NCBI RefSeq assembly: GCF_014905415.1
Contig: NZ_BNEO01000001.1
Location: 1,054,001 to 1,118,000 of the forward strand
Direction of reading: 5' to 3'
DNA: 64,000 nucleotides
From: Virgibacillus salexigens
GTDB taxonomy: Bacteria; Bacillota; Bacilli; Bacillales; Amphibacillaceae
Part shown: positions 43,643-52,991 of the stretch, piece by piece
Layout: each line of letters opens with the position of its first letter
Numbering within the stretch: position 1 is the stretch's first letter
Program-made: the position numbers and the translations under genes
Notes under the pieces: generated by a model
Databases searched by the model: none
Told to the model about the DNA's origin: nothing
Seen by the model: only the letters and a program-made list of their open reading frames with translations

Positions 43643-44161
43643 TTATTCTGGAAGAGACGACTTTAACTCTTCCGTTGAATTATTCCACATGTCTGGATTA
43701 AACTCGACTAAAAAGTCTTTTAGTAATTTTTTCGAAGGCGCATCCATATGGTCTACAATGATTTTACCTTTGAGAGACTTTTCCATATGCGTTACATGCT
43801 CAGGCATCGATTTGTAGGCACGTTTTATTGATCGATCAACGCGCAATTCGCTACCTGCTACACCGGAATAAAAAGGACCTTTCTCTCCTTGATCAACATT
43901 TACCCAGACAATCCAATATAATTTACCATTTGGTACTTCACTTTTATCGTTTAGATATTTGACTCGTCGTTCAATATCGCTTCTTGCATGCATGGCTGCC
44001 ATATCAACGTAAGCTTTATTCTCATTCGGATCCACAATCACAGAAGACATGTTTTCTAAACTAATCGAGCCGTACCCGTATCCACCATGTCCATCCGTGG
44101 AGTCATCCTTAATGATCGTAAAGTTATTTTTTTTCTTATTCGAAGATTGATCGGAACTCAT
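43643..44161 (-). CDS. ywhD: YwhD family protein, function unknown
   Basis: Soluble protein of 172 residues found in Bacillaceae. Conserved stretches are GGYGYGSISLENMSSVIVDP (about 27-46), LYWIVWVNVDQGEKGPFYSGV (about 80-99, shown around VNVDQGEKGPFYSG) and a C-terminal FLVEFNPDMWNNSTEELK. No known catalytic motif. In B. subtilis ywhD also lies beside pbpG (ywhE). Likely a single-gene unit: its terminator is right after it. ATG with AAGGAGG. Confidence 0.92.
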   Translation of the reverse strand: MSSDQSSNKKKNNFTIIKDDSTDGHGGYGYGSISLENMSSVIVDPNENKAYVDMAAMHARSDIERRVKYLNDKSEVPNGKLYWIVWVNVDQGEKGPFYSGVAGSELRVDRSIKRAYKSMPEHVTHMEKSLKGKIIVDHMDAPSKKLLKDFLVEFNPDMWNNSTEELKSSLPE

Positions 44162-44234
44162 CCCAAAATCCTCCTTCTATTTCTACTGTCTTATATTTTA
44201 GCATAGGTACAGGTATGATGACACATATCTGACT

Positions 44235-44729
44235 TTAATGCCTCAACCACTTAATAAAAAATTGTGCCTCTTGTATTTCCTCATCCGTATATTTTTGCTT
44301 CGGTTTCACCGTATGTACTTTCGCGACGTTCTCTTCCGGAGACAAACCATCAAAATATAGCATCGTAGCTACGAGCTCTAAAAACCTTGAGCTTTTCCCT
44401 TTCATTGCTTCTACTTGTCCTGAAAATTCGGGCATGTCCATTGCAAATTGATGCAAGAACTCCTCTCCATCATTCGTAATCGTATAATGATATTGAAAAT
44501 AGTTACTTTTATCTTCTTTTTTTTCTTGGATAAACCCTAAATTACATAATTCTTCTACTCGCAATGTTAACTCTTCCGAATAAGGACCGTAAAAATGAAA
44601 TTCATATTTCTCCTCAAATGGCAACCCACACTTTTGTAGAATATAAATCATTTTTTGTAGTTTTTTTCTGCCAGTCACTTCATTAGCTACTGAAAAAAAC
44701 TGCATTAACTTTGCGTGATTAGTTAGCAT
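44235..44729 (-). CDS. ywgA: YwgA family protein, function unknown
   Basis: 164-residue protein, mostly helical, likely soluble. MLTNHAKLMQFFSVANEVTG begins it, then RKKLQKMIYILQKCGLPFEE and a winged-helix-like RVEELCNLGFIQEKKEDKSN. It resembles antitoxin/SocA-like modules, but I cannot confirm that. Start at ATG 44729 is favoured by GGGAGA nine bases upstream. Gene overlaps the ywfO end by 11 bases and follows it, suggesting coupling. Order ywfO-ywgA is conserved in bacilli. Confidence 0.85.
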   Translation of the reverse strand: MLTNHAKLMQFFSVANEVTGRKKLQKMIYILQKCGLPFEEKYEFHFYGPYSEELTLRVEELCNLGFIQEKKEDKSNYFQYHYTITNDGEEFLHQFAMDMPEFSGQVEAMKGKSSRFLELVATMLYFDGLSPEENVAKVHTVKPKQKYTDEEIQEAQFFIKWLRH

Positions 44730-46038
44730 TCTTGACATCTCCCTGACCATTCAGAATTTCTTCTACACGTTCCTTCATCGCACTATTTTCCATCTTTTCT
44801 ACCAAATCATTAGGAAAATACAATTTATGATCTGTCCGTTTTTTTCCAGAAATAGATTCAACGATTTCCGATTGCCTTGACAATTCTCTAAGCTCACCAT
44901 TCGGCATTAGCAAGTGAATAGGTAAGCGTTCTTCCTCTTCTCCTGGCCGGTAAAAGTCATACGGTAAATCAGAAGAAGAATCAACAACTAGATAGTAATC
45001 TGGATCAATTCCCGCTTGCATGAATAACCGGTGAAGTTCCATCCATTCATTCATTTGTAAATTCGGGTTAAACTCAATATATTTAAATAACCTTCTGTTT
45101 GTAAATCTTTCACATAAATCACTTAATATTGCATCCTCTTCTTCTTGCCAAAGCTGAAAATAATAAGAGACGATTCCCTCATCCAACTTTAAATAATCCT
45201 TTAAATCAACATTACCATTAAAGAAAGAAAGGAAATGTGTAGGCTCTAATTTAAACGTATAATGTGTATCTTCATACAGAACCTTCGCTCGATGAAGGAT
45301 TTTGGATAATATTACTTCTGCACTTCGGGTTACTGGATGAAAATAAACTTGCCAATACATTTGATATCGGCTCATAATATAATCTTCAACGGCGTGCATT
45401 CCAGTATACTTAATAACTACTTGATCCTCCATGGGGCGCATCACACGGAGGATTCTTTCCATATCAAAATGCCCATAGCTTACCCCTGTAAAATAAGCAT
45501 CTCGTTGTAAATAATCCATGCGATCCGCATCGATCTGACTGGAAATCAAACTAACGACTAATTTGTCTTTATAGGTTTTGGCAATGACATCTGAAACATT
45601 CTGTGCAAATCCTTTATCCACACGCTCTAAGATTTTATTTACCGTCGTATCTCCTAAAATAATTTGCTGTGTGAAATATTCATGATCTAACTTAAATACT
45701 TTTTCAAACGAATGAGAAAACGGGCCATGTCCCAAATCGTGCAACAATGCAGCACATAAGCAAAGAAGACGTTCCTCACTGTTCCAATGAGGGCGTCCTT
45801 CAAAGTTAGATATGATTCTACGAACAATCTCATAAACACCAAGCGAATGATTAAATCTGCTATGTTCTGCACCATGAAAGGTCAAATTTGTGGTACCTAA
45901 TTGTTTAATTCTACGAAGCCGTTGAAATTCTGGAGCTGAAATTAAATCCCAGATAACTCTATCTTTTACATGCACGTATCGATGTACAGGATCCTTGAAC
46001 ACTTTTTCTTCATGTAGTTGTTCGTCTTTATATGCCAT
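44719..46038 (-). CDS. ywfO: HD-domain phosphohydrolase (YwfO)
   Basis: Predicted metal-dependent phosphohydrolase, 439 residues. The metal ligands are in GAEHSRFNHSLGVYEI (first H), LLHDLGHGPFSHSFE (HD) and SQIDADRMDYLQRDA (final D); the fold resembles dGTP triphosphohydrolases. An extended C-terminal half contains EFNPNLQMNEWMELHRLF. The longest frame starts at 46146, but MAYKDEQLHEEKVFKDPVHRY at 46038 is the family N terminus. The ribosome site is poor (GGATGG). Overlaps ywgA by 11 bases. Confidence 0.9.
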   Translation of the reverse strand: MAYKDEQLHEEKVFKDPVHRYVHVKDRVIWDLISAPEFQRLRRIKQLGTTNLTFHGAEHSRFNHSLGVYEIVRRIISNFEGRPHWNSEERLLCLCAALLHDLGHGPFSHSFEKVFKLDHEYFTQQIILGDTTVNKILERVDKGFAQNVSDVIAKTYKDKLVVSLISSQIDADRMDYLQRDAYFTGVSYGHFDMERILRVMRPMEDQVVIKYTGMHAVEDYIMSRYQMYWQVYFHPVTRSAEVILSKILHRAKVLYEDTHYTFKLEPTHFLSFFNGNVDLKDYLKLDEGIVSYYFQLWQEEEDAILSDLCERFTNRRLFKYIEFNPNLQMNEWMELHRLFMQAGIDPDYYLVVDSSSDLPYDFYRPGEEEERLPIHLLMPNGELRELSRQSEIVESISGKKRTDHKLYFPNDLVEKMENSAMKERVEEILNGQGDVKNAN

Positions 46039-46089
46039 GTATGTATACCCATCCGTTTCTTTTCGACGATTTCTTTTTATTATATAATA

Positions 46090-46123
46090 GATAAAGTGAA
46101 CCTTCAATCTGGTTTTTTCTGAT
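46090..46123. repeat. 34-base direct repeat, copy 1
   Basis: Starts GATAAAGTGAACCTTCAAT and ends TTTTTTCTGAT. It differs from the second copy by one base (C/T). Lies in the divergent ywfO-lipL gap, within the first codons of the longest but unlikely ywfO frame. Confidence 0.85.
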
Positions 46124-46226
46124 TGATAGGTGAACCAATCGGACATTTACTGGCAGTTTCCTTTCTCCCCTTTCTTGATGATATTCACTAGCAATTAATG
46201 AAAGGTTTACTGCCAGTTAGATGCGG

Positions 46227-46260
46227 GATAAAGTGAACCTTCAATTTGGTTTTTTCTGAT
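46227..46260. repeat. 34-base direct repeat, copy 2
   Basis: 33 of 34 bases match copy 1, same orientation, 103 bases apart. Between the copies are two 13-base units TTTACTGSCAGTT, each containing an ACTG-N-CAGT palindrome. The set looks like a dispersed intergenic repeat or a duplicated regulatory leader. Nature unknown. Confidence 0.85.
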
Positions 46261-46419
46261 AAAATAGTCCCAAAGACTAACTTCGCCACCTCCTGTGGCA
46301 ATGTCTTTGTAACCTACACTCATGCCGGCCAATACTATCAGTCATTTAGAAACATAATTCTAAGAAAAAAGCTAAAAATACACTTACAATTTCATTGCAA
46401 GTAAATCAAGGAGTTAACT

Positions 46420-47271
46420 ATGAAAAATTGGGAAGACATCATTCAACAAGATACATTTCGATACATCGACCATTCCGCGATATCCACTTTTCATAATGAA
46501 TCGTTTACAGCTCTTCATTCTTTTGCTATTGATGATGCTCTGGCATTATCAATAAGTAATAAATTTTCACCATCAACCTTACGCCTATGGGTGCATGAAA
46601 ATACGATTGTCCTCGGCATCCCCGATGCCAAGCTTCCCTACATCGATGAAGGGATTCAATTGCTTAAAAAGGCAGGATTCCAAGTGATTATTCGCAATTC
46701 GGGCGGCTTAGCTGTGGCTTTAGATGATGGTGTACTCAATATTTCCTTAATTCTTCCTGGGGTGAAAGATCTATCCATTCATGAAGGATATGAAGCAATG
46801 GTTAGTTTTGTTAAACACATACTGAAAGACTTAACAGATCAAATTGAAGCATACGAAATTATAAACTCCTATTGTCCTGGAGAGTATGATCTAAGCATTA
46901 AAGGAAAGAAATTTGCTGGAATTTCACAACGTAGAGTTAAAAATGGAGTAGCTGTACAAATATACTTGGATATAGAAGGCAATAGTTATAAACGAGCAAC
47001 TCTGATTAAAAATTTTTACGAGACGAGCAAAAAAGGCGAATCCACAAAATTCAGCTATCCTTCTGTAGATCCAAATGTAATGGCGTCTTTATCTGACTTA
47101 TTACGGACAAAATTAACCGTTAAGGATATCAAAGAACGGATCACTCAGGCATTAGCAGATTTTAATAATCAAATTATTGAATCTCCCTTTTCTGAACCAG
47201 AGCTAGCAGATTATCAAAAACGCCTCGAACAAATGAAAAAACGTAATGAACGAATACGAAATGAAGGCTAA
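46420..47271 (+). CDS. lipL: Octanoyl-[GcvH]:protein N-octanoyltransferase LipL
   Basis: Amidotransferase that moves the octanoyl group from GcvH to E2 subunits of 2-oxoacid dehydrogenases in lipoate assembly (B. subtilis ywfL). The 283-residue product has the lipoate-ligase-like fold with RNSGGLAVALDDGVLNISL (about 92-110), the catalytic Cys in INSYCPGEYDLS (about 147-158) and the lysine/K region KGKKFAGISQRR. ATG follows AAGGAG. Convergent with pta, with a shared terminator. Confidence 0.94.
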   Translation: MKNWEDIIQQDTFRYIDHSAISTFHNESFTALHSFAIDDALALSISNKFSPSTLRLWVHENTIVLGIPDAKLPYIDEGIQLLKKAGFQVIIRNSGGLAVALDDGVLNISLILPGVKDLSIHEGYEAMVSFVKHILKDLTDQIEAYEIINSYCPGEYDLSIKGKKFAGISQRRVKNGVAVQIYLDIEGNSYKRATLIKNFYETSKKGESTKFSYPSVDPNVMASLSDLLRTKLTVKDIKERITQALADFNNQIIESPFSEPELADYQKRLEQMKKRNERIRNEG

Positions 47272-47272
47272 A

Positions 47273-47305
47273 AAAGCTTGCATGGGCGACCCCATAGCAA
47301 GCTTT
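47273..47305. terminator. Shared terminator of lipL and pta
   Basis: AAAGCTTGCATGGG...CCCATAGCAAGCTTT with a GCGAC-type loop, flanked by A-run and T-rich sequence on both sides. It separates two convergent genes. Confidence 0.85.
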
Positions 47306-47307
47306 AT

Positions 47308-48279
47308 TTATTCTGCCTGAGCAGCAGTAATTAATGCTAAATTATATACATCTTCCGTGCTACAGCCACGTGATAAGTCATTTACTGGTTTATTCAAACC
47401 TTGGAGAATTGGTCCAACTGCCTCAAACTCACCTAAACGTTGGGCAATTTTATAGCCGATATTCCCTGCTTCCAAACTTGGAAATACAAAGACATTCGCA
47501 TCTCCTTGTAGTTCAGCATCCGGGGCTTTTTTCTTTGCTACACTTGGTACAAAGGCAGCATCGAATTGAAATTCTCCATCAATTGTTAGTGAAGGATTCT
47601 TTTCTTTTGCAATGGATAGGGCTTCTACTACACGTTCTGTTTCCTCTGATTTTGCTGAACCCTTTGTAGAAAAACTGAGCATTGCTACACGTGGATTCAC
47701 ATCAAACAGTTCTGCGGTTGTCGCACTTTCCACAGCAATTTCAGCAAGATCTTGACTATTCGGGGCAATGTTAATCGCACAATCTGCGAACACATACTTC
47801 TCTTCACCACGAACCATAATGAACACACCAGACGTTTTTTGAACCCCTTCTTTCGTTTTGATAACTTGCAATGCAGGCCTAACTGTATCAGCTGTCGAAT
47901 GAGTAGCACCACTTACTAGGCCATCTGCTTGATTCATATAGACAAGCATGGTACCAAAATAATTTTCATCAAGTAGAATTTTTTTTGCATCTTCTTTTGA
48001 AACTTTACCTTTACGGCGTTCTACAAACGTCTCAACCATAAGGTCAAATTCCGGAAATTCAGCTGGATCCATTAGTTTACAACGGGATACATCCACACCG
48101 ACTTCTTCTCCTTTTTGTTTAATAGCCGTTTTATCTCCAATTAGGATTGGTGTTAAAATCCCTGCTGCAGCTAATTGACTTGCAGCTGTTAATATACGTT
48201 CATCTGTCCCTTCCGGAAACACGATCGATTTATTTTGGTTAGAAACCTTTTCTTTCACTTGATCGAATAATTCACTCAC
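47308..48279 (-). CDS. pta: Phosphate acetyltransferase
   Basis: Interconverts acetyl-CoA and acetyl phosphate in overflow metabolism, 323 residues. Short single-domain Pta: SIVFPEGTDERILTAASQLA near the N terminus, GLVSGATHSTADTVRPAL (about 121-138), and NVFVFPSLEAGNIGYKIAQRL near the C terminus. The start is GTG 48279, ten bases after AGGAGG; the longest frame has 41 extra residues and no site. Length equals that of B. subtilis. Next to lipL and hemQ, as there. Confidence 0.97.
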   Translation of the reverse strand: MSELFDQVKEKVSNQNKSIVFPEGTDERILTAASQLAAAGILTPILIGDKTAIKQKGEEVGVDVSRCKLMDPAEFPEFDLMVETFVERRKGKVSKEDAKKILLDENYFGTMLVYMNQADGLVSGATHSTADTVRPALQVIKTKEGVQKTSGVFIMVRGEEKYVFADCAINIAPNSQDLAEIAVESATTAELFDVNPRVAMLSFSTKGSAKSEETERVVEALSIAKEKNPSLTIDGEFQFDAAFVPSVAKKKAPDAELQGDANVFVFPSLEAGNIGYKIAQRLGEFEAVGPILQGLNKPVNDLSRGCSTEDVYNLALITAAQAE

Positions 48280-48545
48280 TTTTATAAAACCTCCTAAATG
48301 GATATAGTTAAATAGTAGATGATTCTTAGCATAAATGAAAGCAATTGTTACTGCATGGACGTTTTTTGACAGTCCAATGACAATTCTAACATGGCGTGTC
48401 AATTACAAGTCTACATCATGAATATCCTTCCCCAAATATGCTATAGTAAAAATGGAAATAAATAAATTATTGATAGAGATAGTTAGAGGTCTATACTAGA
48501 TCTTTTGGCCACCTCTACTAGTTGATATAAAAAGGAGAGATAGTG

Positions 48546-49292
48546 ATGGTAGAAGCAGTAGAAACCATGGATGGTTGGTATAGCCTGCATGATTTCCGCA
48601 CTGTGGATTGGACTTCTTGGAAGTTAGCTACAGAAGAAGAAAGAAAAGAGGCTATTGAAAGCCTTCAACAATTGTTGGCAGCATGGGAGAAAGTAGAAGA
48701 AGAAAATAATGGAAGTCACGTGCTTTATAATATTGTTGGGCAAAAAGCAGACCTGATGTTTATGTTCTTACGACCAACAACAAACGAGTTGTCTGAAATT
48801 GAAACAGAGCTTAATAAATCTAAAATGGGAGAATTTTTAATTCCTGCACACTCTTATGTATCTGTTGTAGAGTTATCTAAGTACCGTCCATATAAAGTGG
48901 AAAAACCAGAGGAGCTTCCCGAGATAGCAAAACGGCTAAAACCAATACTACCTAAATGGGAGCATGTGTGTTTCTATCCAATGGACAGACGACGTCAAGG
49001 GGAAGAAAATTGGTATACACTGGAAAAAGACGTCAGAGGGCAATTGCTTTATGAACATAGTAAGACAGGTCGTAAATATGCAGGCAAAGTTAGCCAAATT
49101 ATTACCGGCTCGATTGGATTAGACGATTGGGAATGGGGCGTTACTTTATTTGCACACGATCCATTACAGTTCAAAAAAATTGTCTATGAAATGCGTTTTG
49201 ACGAAGTAAGTTCGAAATACGGAGAGTTCGGTGAATTCTTTGTTGGAAATCACCTTCCAAATGATGCCATCGCAGCTTACTTAAATATATAA
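48546..49292 (+). CDS. hemQ: Coproheme decarboxylase HemQ
   Basis: Last step of the Gram-positive haem pathway: decarboxylates coproheme to haem b using peroxide (B. subtilis ywfI). The 248-residue product has the chlorite-dismutase-like fold with AHSYVSVVELSKY (about 101-113), the catalytic Tyr in CFYPMDRRRQGEENWYTL (about 140-157) and the axial His in LLYEHSKTGRKYAGKV. ATG 48546, preceded by AAAGGAG; the upstream GTG is too close. Followed by a terminator. Confidence 0.95.
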   Translation: MVEAVETMDGWYSLHDFRTVDWTSWKLATEEERKEAIESLQQLLAAWEKVEEENNGSHVLYNIVGQKADLMFMFLRPTTNELSEIETELNKSKMGEFLIPAHSYVSVVELSKYRPYKVEKPEELPEIAKRLKPILPKWEHVCFYPMDRRRQGEENWYTLEKDVRGQLLYEHSKTGRKYAGKVSQIITGSIGLDDWEWGVTLFAHDPLQFKKIVYEMRFDEVSSKYGEFGEFFVGNHLPNDAIAAYLNI

Positions 49293-49301
49293 TAAGTAAT
49301 T

Positions 49302-49337
49302 AGGAATGCCCCTGTTCAGGCGGCATTCCTTTTTTTG
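49302..49337. terminator. Terminator of hemQ and of the 54-codon gene
   Basis: AGGAATGCCCC...GGCGGCATTCCT, a 9-11 bp stem with a TTTTTTT run on the plus side. It ends hemQ and lies two bases from the stop of the small minus-strand gene. Confidence 0.85.
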
Positions 49338-49338
49338 A

Positions 49339-49503
49339 TTAAATAAGTGGAAAATACGGTTTATACTGTGGGTTTGTGTAATAAGGTGGCCGCTCACCAA
49401 TAACTGGCATGGACCAGCTTTCATCAAGGTAATGCATTCTGACCCGTTCCTCTGAATGTCCAATTAACAACCACGTTACCTTTGGGTGAAATGTAATTAA
49501 CAA
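49339..49503 (-). CDS. Small conserved-looking protein, 54 residues, TTG start
   Basis: Not a family I recognise. The reading frame opens with TTG seven bases after GGGGAGGG, a very strong ribosome site. The product begins MLITFHPKVTWLLIGHSEER and ends PYYTNPQYKPYFPLI, with an amphipathic, proline- and tyrosine-rich C terminus and no cysteine. No signal peptide or clear membrane span. It is flanked by the hemQ terminator on the left and by the divergent SDR gene on the right. A missed gene is likely because it lacks ATG near the start. Confidence 0.7.
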   Translation of the reverse strand: MLITFHPKVTWLLIGHSEERVRMHYLDESWSMPVIGERPPYYTNPQYKPYFPLI

Positions 49504-49583
49504 TAAACTTCCCTCCCCTTTCTATAGTCTATGATATAACTTTCCGGTTGAAACAAGTCTAGCTAATAAATCAATCTAACTAG

Positions 49584-50636
<1,053 letters not shown>

Positions 50637-50682
50637 CCATTTTTCTAGGGTGTTTTTTGTCCTCATTTTTTCAATCATTTAA

Positions 50683-50711
50683 ACATATTTCCCTTCGTCA
50701 TTACATACATA
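50683..50711 (+). promoter_or_regulatory. SigE-type promoter of cwlJ-gerQ
   Basis: ACATATT (-35, 50683-50689) and CATACATA (-10, 50704-50711) are 14 bases apart, matching the SigE patterns (kmATATT, 14-15, CATACAnT) closely. It lies 40 bases before the cwlJ start. Both cwlJ and gerQ are SigE-controlled in B. subtilis. Confidence 0.7.
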
Positions 50712-50750
50712 TACTAGTGCAACCAGATTGGACAGAAATGAGGAATGCTA

Positions 50751-51176
50751 ATGGCCGTTGTCAAACATACAGATAAGGATGTAGCACTCCTTGCAAGATT
50801 AATGCGTGCAGAGGCAGAAGGGGACGGAAACTTAGGTATGCTAATGGTTGGAAATACCGGAATTAATCGTGTCATTTCCGACTGCCTTGATTTCACTGAT
50901 ATTCGCACCATTAATGATATGGTATATCAAAGTCCTGGCGGATTTGAGGCAACCCAAAAAGGGTATTTTTATCAACGCGCTCGAGAGTCTGAGAAACGTT
51001 TGGCAAGAAGGGTGATTCAAGGAGAACGGCAGCACCCTGCTACCAACTCCTTATGGTTTTTCATGCCAGCAGGGGCATGCCCTGCTCAATGGTATGGTCA
51101 ATCAAATGTTGGTAGATTCAAGTCTCACTGTTTTTTTGCACCAACAGCGGAAGAATGCCCAAGTGTCTTCCGTTAG
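50751..51176 (+). CDS. cwlJ: Spore cortex-lytic hydrolase CwlJ
   Basis: Cell wall hydrolase of the SleB/CwlJ family acting in Ca-DPA triggered spore germination. The 141-residue product has no signal peptide, as in CwlJ (deposited from the mother cell). Key sequence: LLARLMRAEAEGDGNLGMLM (about 12-31, with the catalytic Glu) and SLWFFMPAGACPAQWYGQ near the C terminus. ATG 50751 is six bases after GAGGA. It is directly followed by gerQ, needed for CwlJ localisation; they are separate in B. subtilis but adjacent in many other spore formers. Confidence 0.95.
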   Translation: MAVVKHTDKDVALLARLMRAEAEGDGNLGMLMVGNTGINRVISDCLDFTDIRTINDMVYQSPGGFEATQKGYFYQRARESEKRLARRVIQGERQHPATNSLWFFMPAGACPAQWYGQSNVGRFKSHCFFAPTAEECPSVFR

Positions 51177-51212
51177 TTCAAAAATTCAAAAAGATGTACA
51201 GGAGGTTTTTAA

Positions 51213-51683
51213 ATGAGTGATAACCAGGAAAACAACAACCAGCAGGCAAATGCCTATCAACAACCTTATCCATATTACTATTACCCAGCGACATCTCCAG
51301 CCTATTACCCTGTTTACAATATGAGGCAATCAACCCAACCACCAATGCAACAATCTATGCAACAGGCACAGCCATACCCAACAAGTGGTGGTAACGGTCA
51401 AGGAATGATGCTACCTGAACAAGAATCGTATATTGAAAACATCCTTCGATTAAACAGAGGAAAAGAAGCGACGGTCTACATGACATTTGAGAATAATGAG
51501 CAGTGGAATGCCAAAGTTTTTAGAGGAATTATCGAAGCTGCTGGAAGAGACCATATCGTTTTAAGTGACCCTCAAACAGGAAAGCGATATTTACTATTAA
51601 TGGTGTACTTAGATTATGTAACCTTTGATGAAGAATTAAATTACTCCTATCCTTATGGAAATACATCCTATTCTCCAAGATAA
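51213..51683 (+). CDS. gerQ: Spore coat protein GerQ
   Basis: Coat protein required for CwlJ activity and cross-linked by transglutaminase. The 156-residue product has a Q/Y/P-rich N-terminal half (MSDNQENNNQQANAYQQPYP, then many Gln repeats) and a conserved C-terminal domain with SYIENILRLNRGKEATVYMT and GRDHIVLSDPQTGKRYLL. The glutamine and lysine content fits a cross-linking substrate. Starts 36 bases after cwlJ with AGGAGG, so probably co-transcribed from the SigE promoter. Confidence 0.95.
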   Translation: MSDNQENNNQQANAYQQPYPYYYYPATSPAYYPVYNMRQSTQPPMQQSMQQAQPYPTSGGNGQGMMLPEQESYIENILRLNRGKEATVYMTFENNEQWNAKVFRGIIEAAGRDHIVLSDPQTGKRYLLLMVYLDYVTFDEELNYSYPYGNTSYSPR

Positions 51684-51725
51684 TTATAGCTAAGAAAGTA
51701 ATTGGAATGATATTTCTTCTAAGAA

Positions 51726-51762
51726 AGAGGGATGACACTTCATTCTATTGTGTCATCCCTCT
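51726..51762 (+). terminator. Terminator of gerQ
   Basis: Perfect 13-bp stem AGAGGGATGACAC / GTGTCATCCCTCT with a loop of about eleven bases, then ATTTGT. It lies 43 bases after gerQ. Confidence 0.85.
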
Positions 51763-51799
51763 ATTTGTACCATTAGAAAGGTGTAGAGAGGTTGATTAT

Positions 51800-52051
51800 A
51801 TGAAACGACCTTATGAAAAATTTATCTTAATAGAGCTCATCTCTCTAATTGGTGCTGCAGTTATTGGGTTAATCGCGATGATTAAAGCATACACTGTACT
51901 TATTTTCTTCTGTATCTTACTTGTTATTGTAAGTCTTGCTTGTGATGCGTGGATAGATTGGAATACCTACAAATCACAACATGCATTAAAACAAGCTGCA
52001 CGTGCATTATTGATATTGCTGTTTTCAATATTTTTTGTTTTCCAACTATAA
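51800..52051 (+). CDS. Small two- to three-helix membrane protein, unknown
   Basis: 83 residues starting MKRPYEKFILIELISLIGAA; two strong hydrophobic segments (about 8-24 and 28-43) and a third near the end (about 67-82, ARALLILLFSIFFVFQL). A hydrophilic loop with WIDWNTYKSQHALKQ sits between. ATG 51800 follows GAGAGG, so the frame upstream in the gerQ terminator should be ignored. I do not recognise the family. It follows gerQ and converges with ywdK. Confidence 0.7.
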   Translation: MKRPYEKFILIELISLIGAAVIGLIAMIKAYTVLIFFCILLVIVSLACDAWIDWNTYKSQHALKQAARALLILLFSIFFVFQL

Positions 52052-52069
52052 GGATTGCTTTCTATAATA

Positions 52070-52438
52070 CTATAAGTGTTTTACCACGAAGGTTCCCAAA
52101 AGTATCCAACCTATTAAAAACGCAACTCCTCCAATTGGTGTAATCATAGCAAATGTTTTAATAGCCGTTGTTGAATAAATATACAAACTTCCCGAGAATA
52201 AAATTATCCCAAAGAAAAACATCCACCCAGCCCACATGATACCTGCTGAATTTGCTTTCATCATTAAAATACCTGTTACTAATAAAGCCATCGTGTGGAA
52301 CATTTGATAGTTCACAGCTTTTTCCCAGGTTGCGATCGCACTTTTAGAGATTTTACCTTCCAATCCATGAGCTCCGAATGCGCCTAATGCCACAGCTAAA
52401 AACCCATTGATAATACCCAATAATAAGAATAGCTTCAT
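52070..52438 (-). CDS. ywdK: DUF423 membrane protein (YwdK)
   Basis: 122-residue protein with four predicted membrane helices, of unknown function. MKLFLLLGIINGFLAVALGAFGAHGLEGK is the family N terminus (its conserved GAFGAHGLE near 20-28), followed by NYQMFHTMALLVTG and a C-terminal MITPIGGVAFLIGW. In B. subtilis ywdK lies beside gerQ (ywdL), as here. ATG with GAGGTG. Confidence 0.92.
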   Translation of the reverse strand: MKLFLLLGIINGFLAVALGAFGAHGLEGKISKSAIATWEKAVNYQMFHTMALLVTGILMMKANSAGIMWAGWMFFFGIILFSGSLYIYSTTAIKTFAMITPIGGVAFLIGWILLGTFVVKHL

Positions 52439-52458
52439 GTTATTTTACACCTCTTTAT

Positions 52459-52764
52459 TTAAAATTCAAATAGTGATTCACCATTCGCTCCATCATGATC
52501 GGCGGTAGATTTGTAAATTGATTCGGCATGCGTTTTTGCTTTCATCTCGCCAAGCATAGCCTTCATCTCCGCAGCAGAGATATCATTTATAGCTGTTTTA
52601 GTTGGTTTAGAATTTTCTTCTATATCTTCTTCAAGGAATAAATCACATAATAAACGAACATTACTAATATGTTTATACATTTCCTTTGAATGTTCCTCTA
52701 CCTGCTTTGCAGATTGTAGTTCATTTATCATTTTTTGAATGATAGTGGAGTTTGCTACTGCCAT
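52459..52764 (-). CDS. ywdI: YwdI family protein (DUF5327-like)
   Basis: 101-residue soluble, mostly helical protein. Opens MAVANSTIIQKMINELQSAK, with a mid-region KEMYKHISNVRLLCDLFLEE and an acidic C terminus. Function unknown. Precedes ywdK by 20 bases and is in the B. subtilis ywdI position. ATG follows AAGGGG. No catalytic motif. Confidence 0.8.
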   Translation of the reverse strand: MAVANSTIIQKMINELQSAKQVEEHSKEMYKHISNVRLLCDLFLEEDIEENSKPTKTAINDISAAEMKAMLGEMKAKTHAESIYKSTADHDGANGESLFEF

Positions 52765-52902
52765 CTTTTTATGTACCCCTTCCTTGTTTTTCTTCTTCTA
52801 TTATAAAAGGATTTATATCTATAAACAAACAGTTTACTTCCCATTGTTTCTGTCCGTTAATTCCATGAATAACCCCTGGTACAATTTATACTTTTAGGCA
52901 AT

Positions 52903-52925
52903 AAAAAAGCCCTGTTCGACAGGAC
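52903..52925 (-). terminator. Terminator downstream of the 47-codon gene
   Basis: In minus orientation GTCCTG-TCGA-CAGGGC-type stem followed by TTTTTT. It lies about 70 bases past the stop of the small gene at 52992, which supports transcription of that gene. Confidence 0.75.
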
Positions 52926-52991
52926 CTTGTTACTGGTTTTCATTTTTATCAACTCGATACCTATCATATGAGACCCTATTATCCATATCCA

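Larger units (their letters stand above)
46039..46419. other. Divergent intergenic region ywfO-lipL
   Basis: About 380 bases with no gene. It holds a 34-base direct repeat (listed separately) and a pair of TTTACTGsCAGTT palindromic units (46146-46158 and 46206-46218). A GCCAC/GTGGC stem lies near 46288. It must also contain the promoters of ywfO and lipL. Confidence 0.6.
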
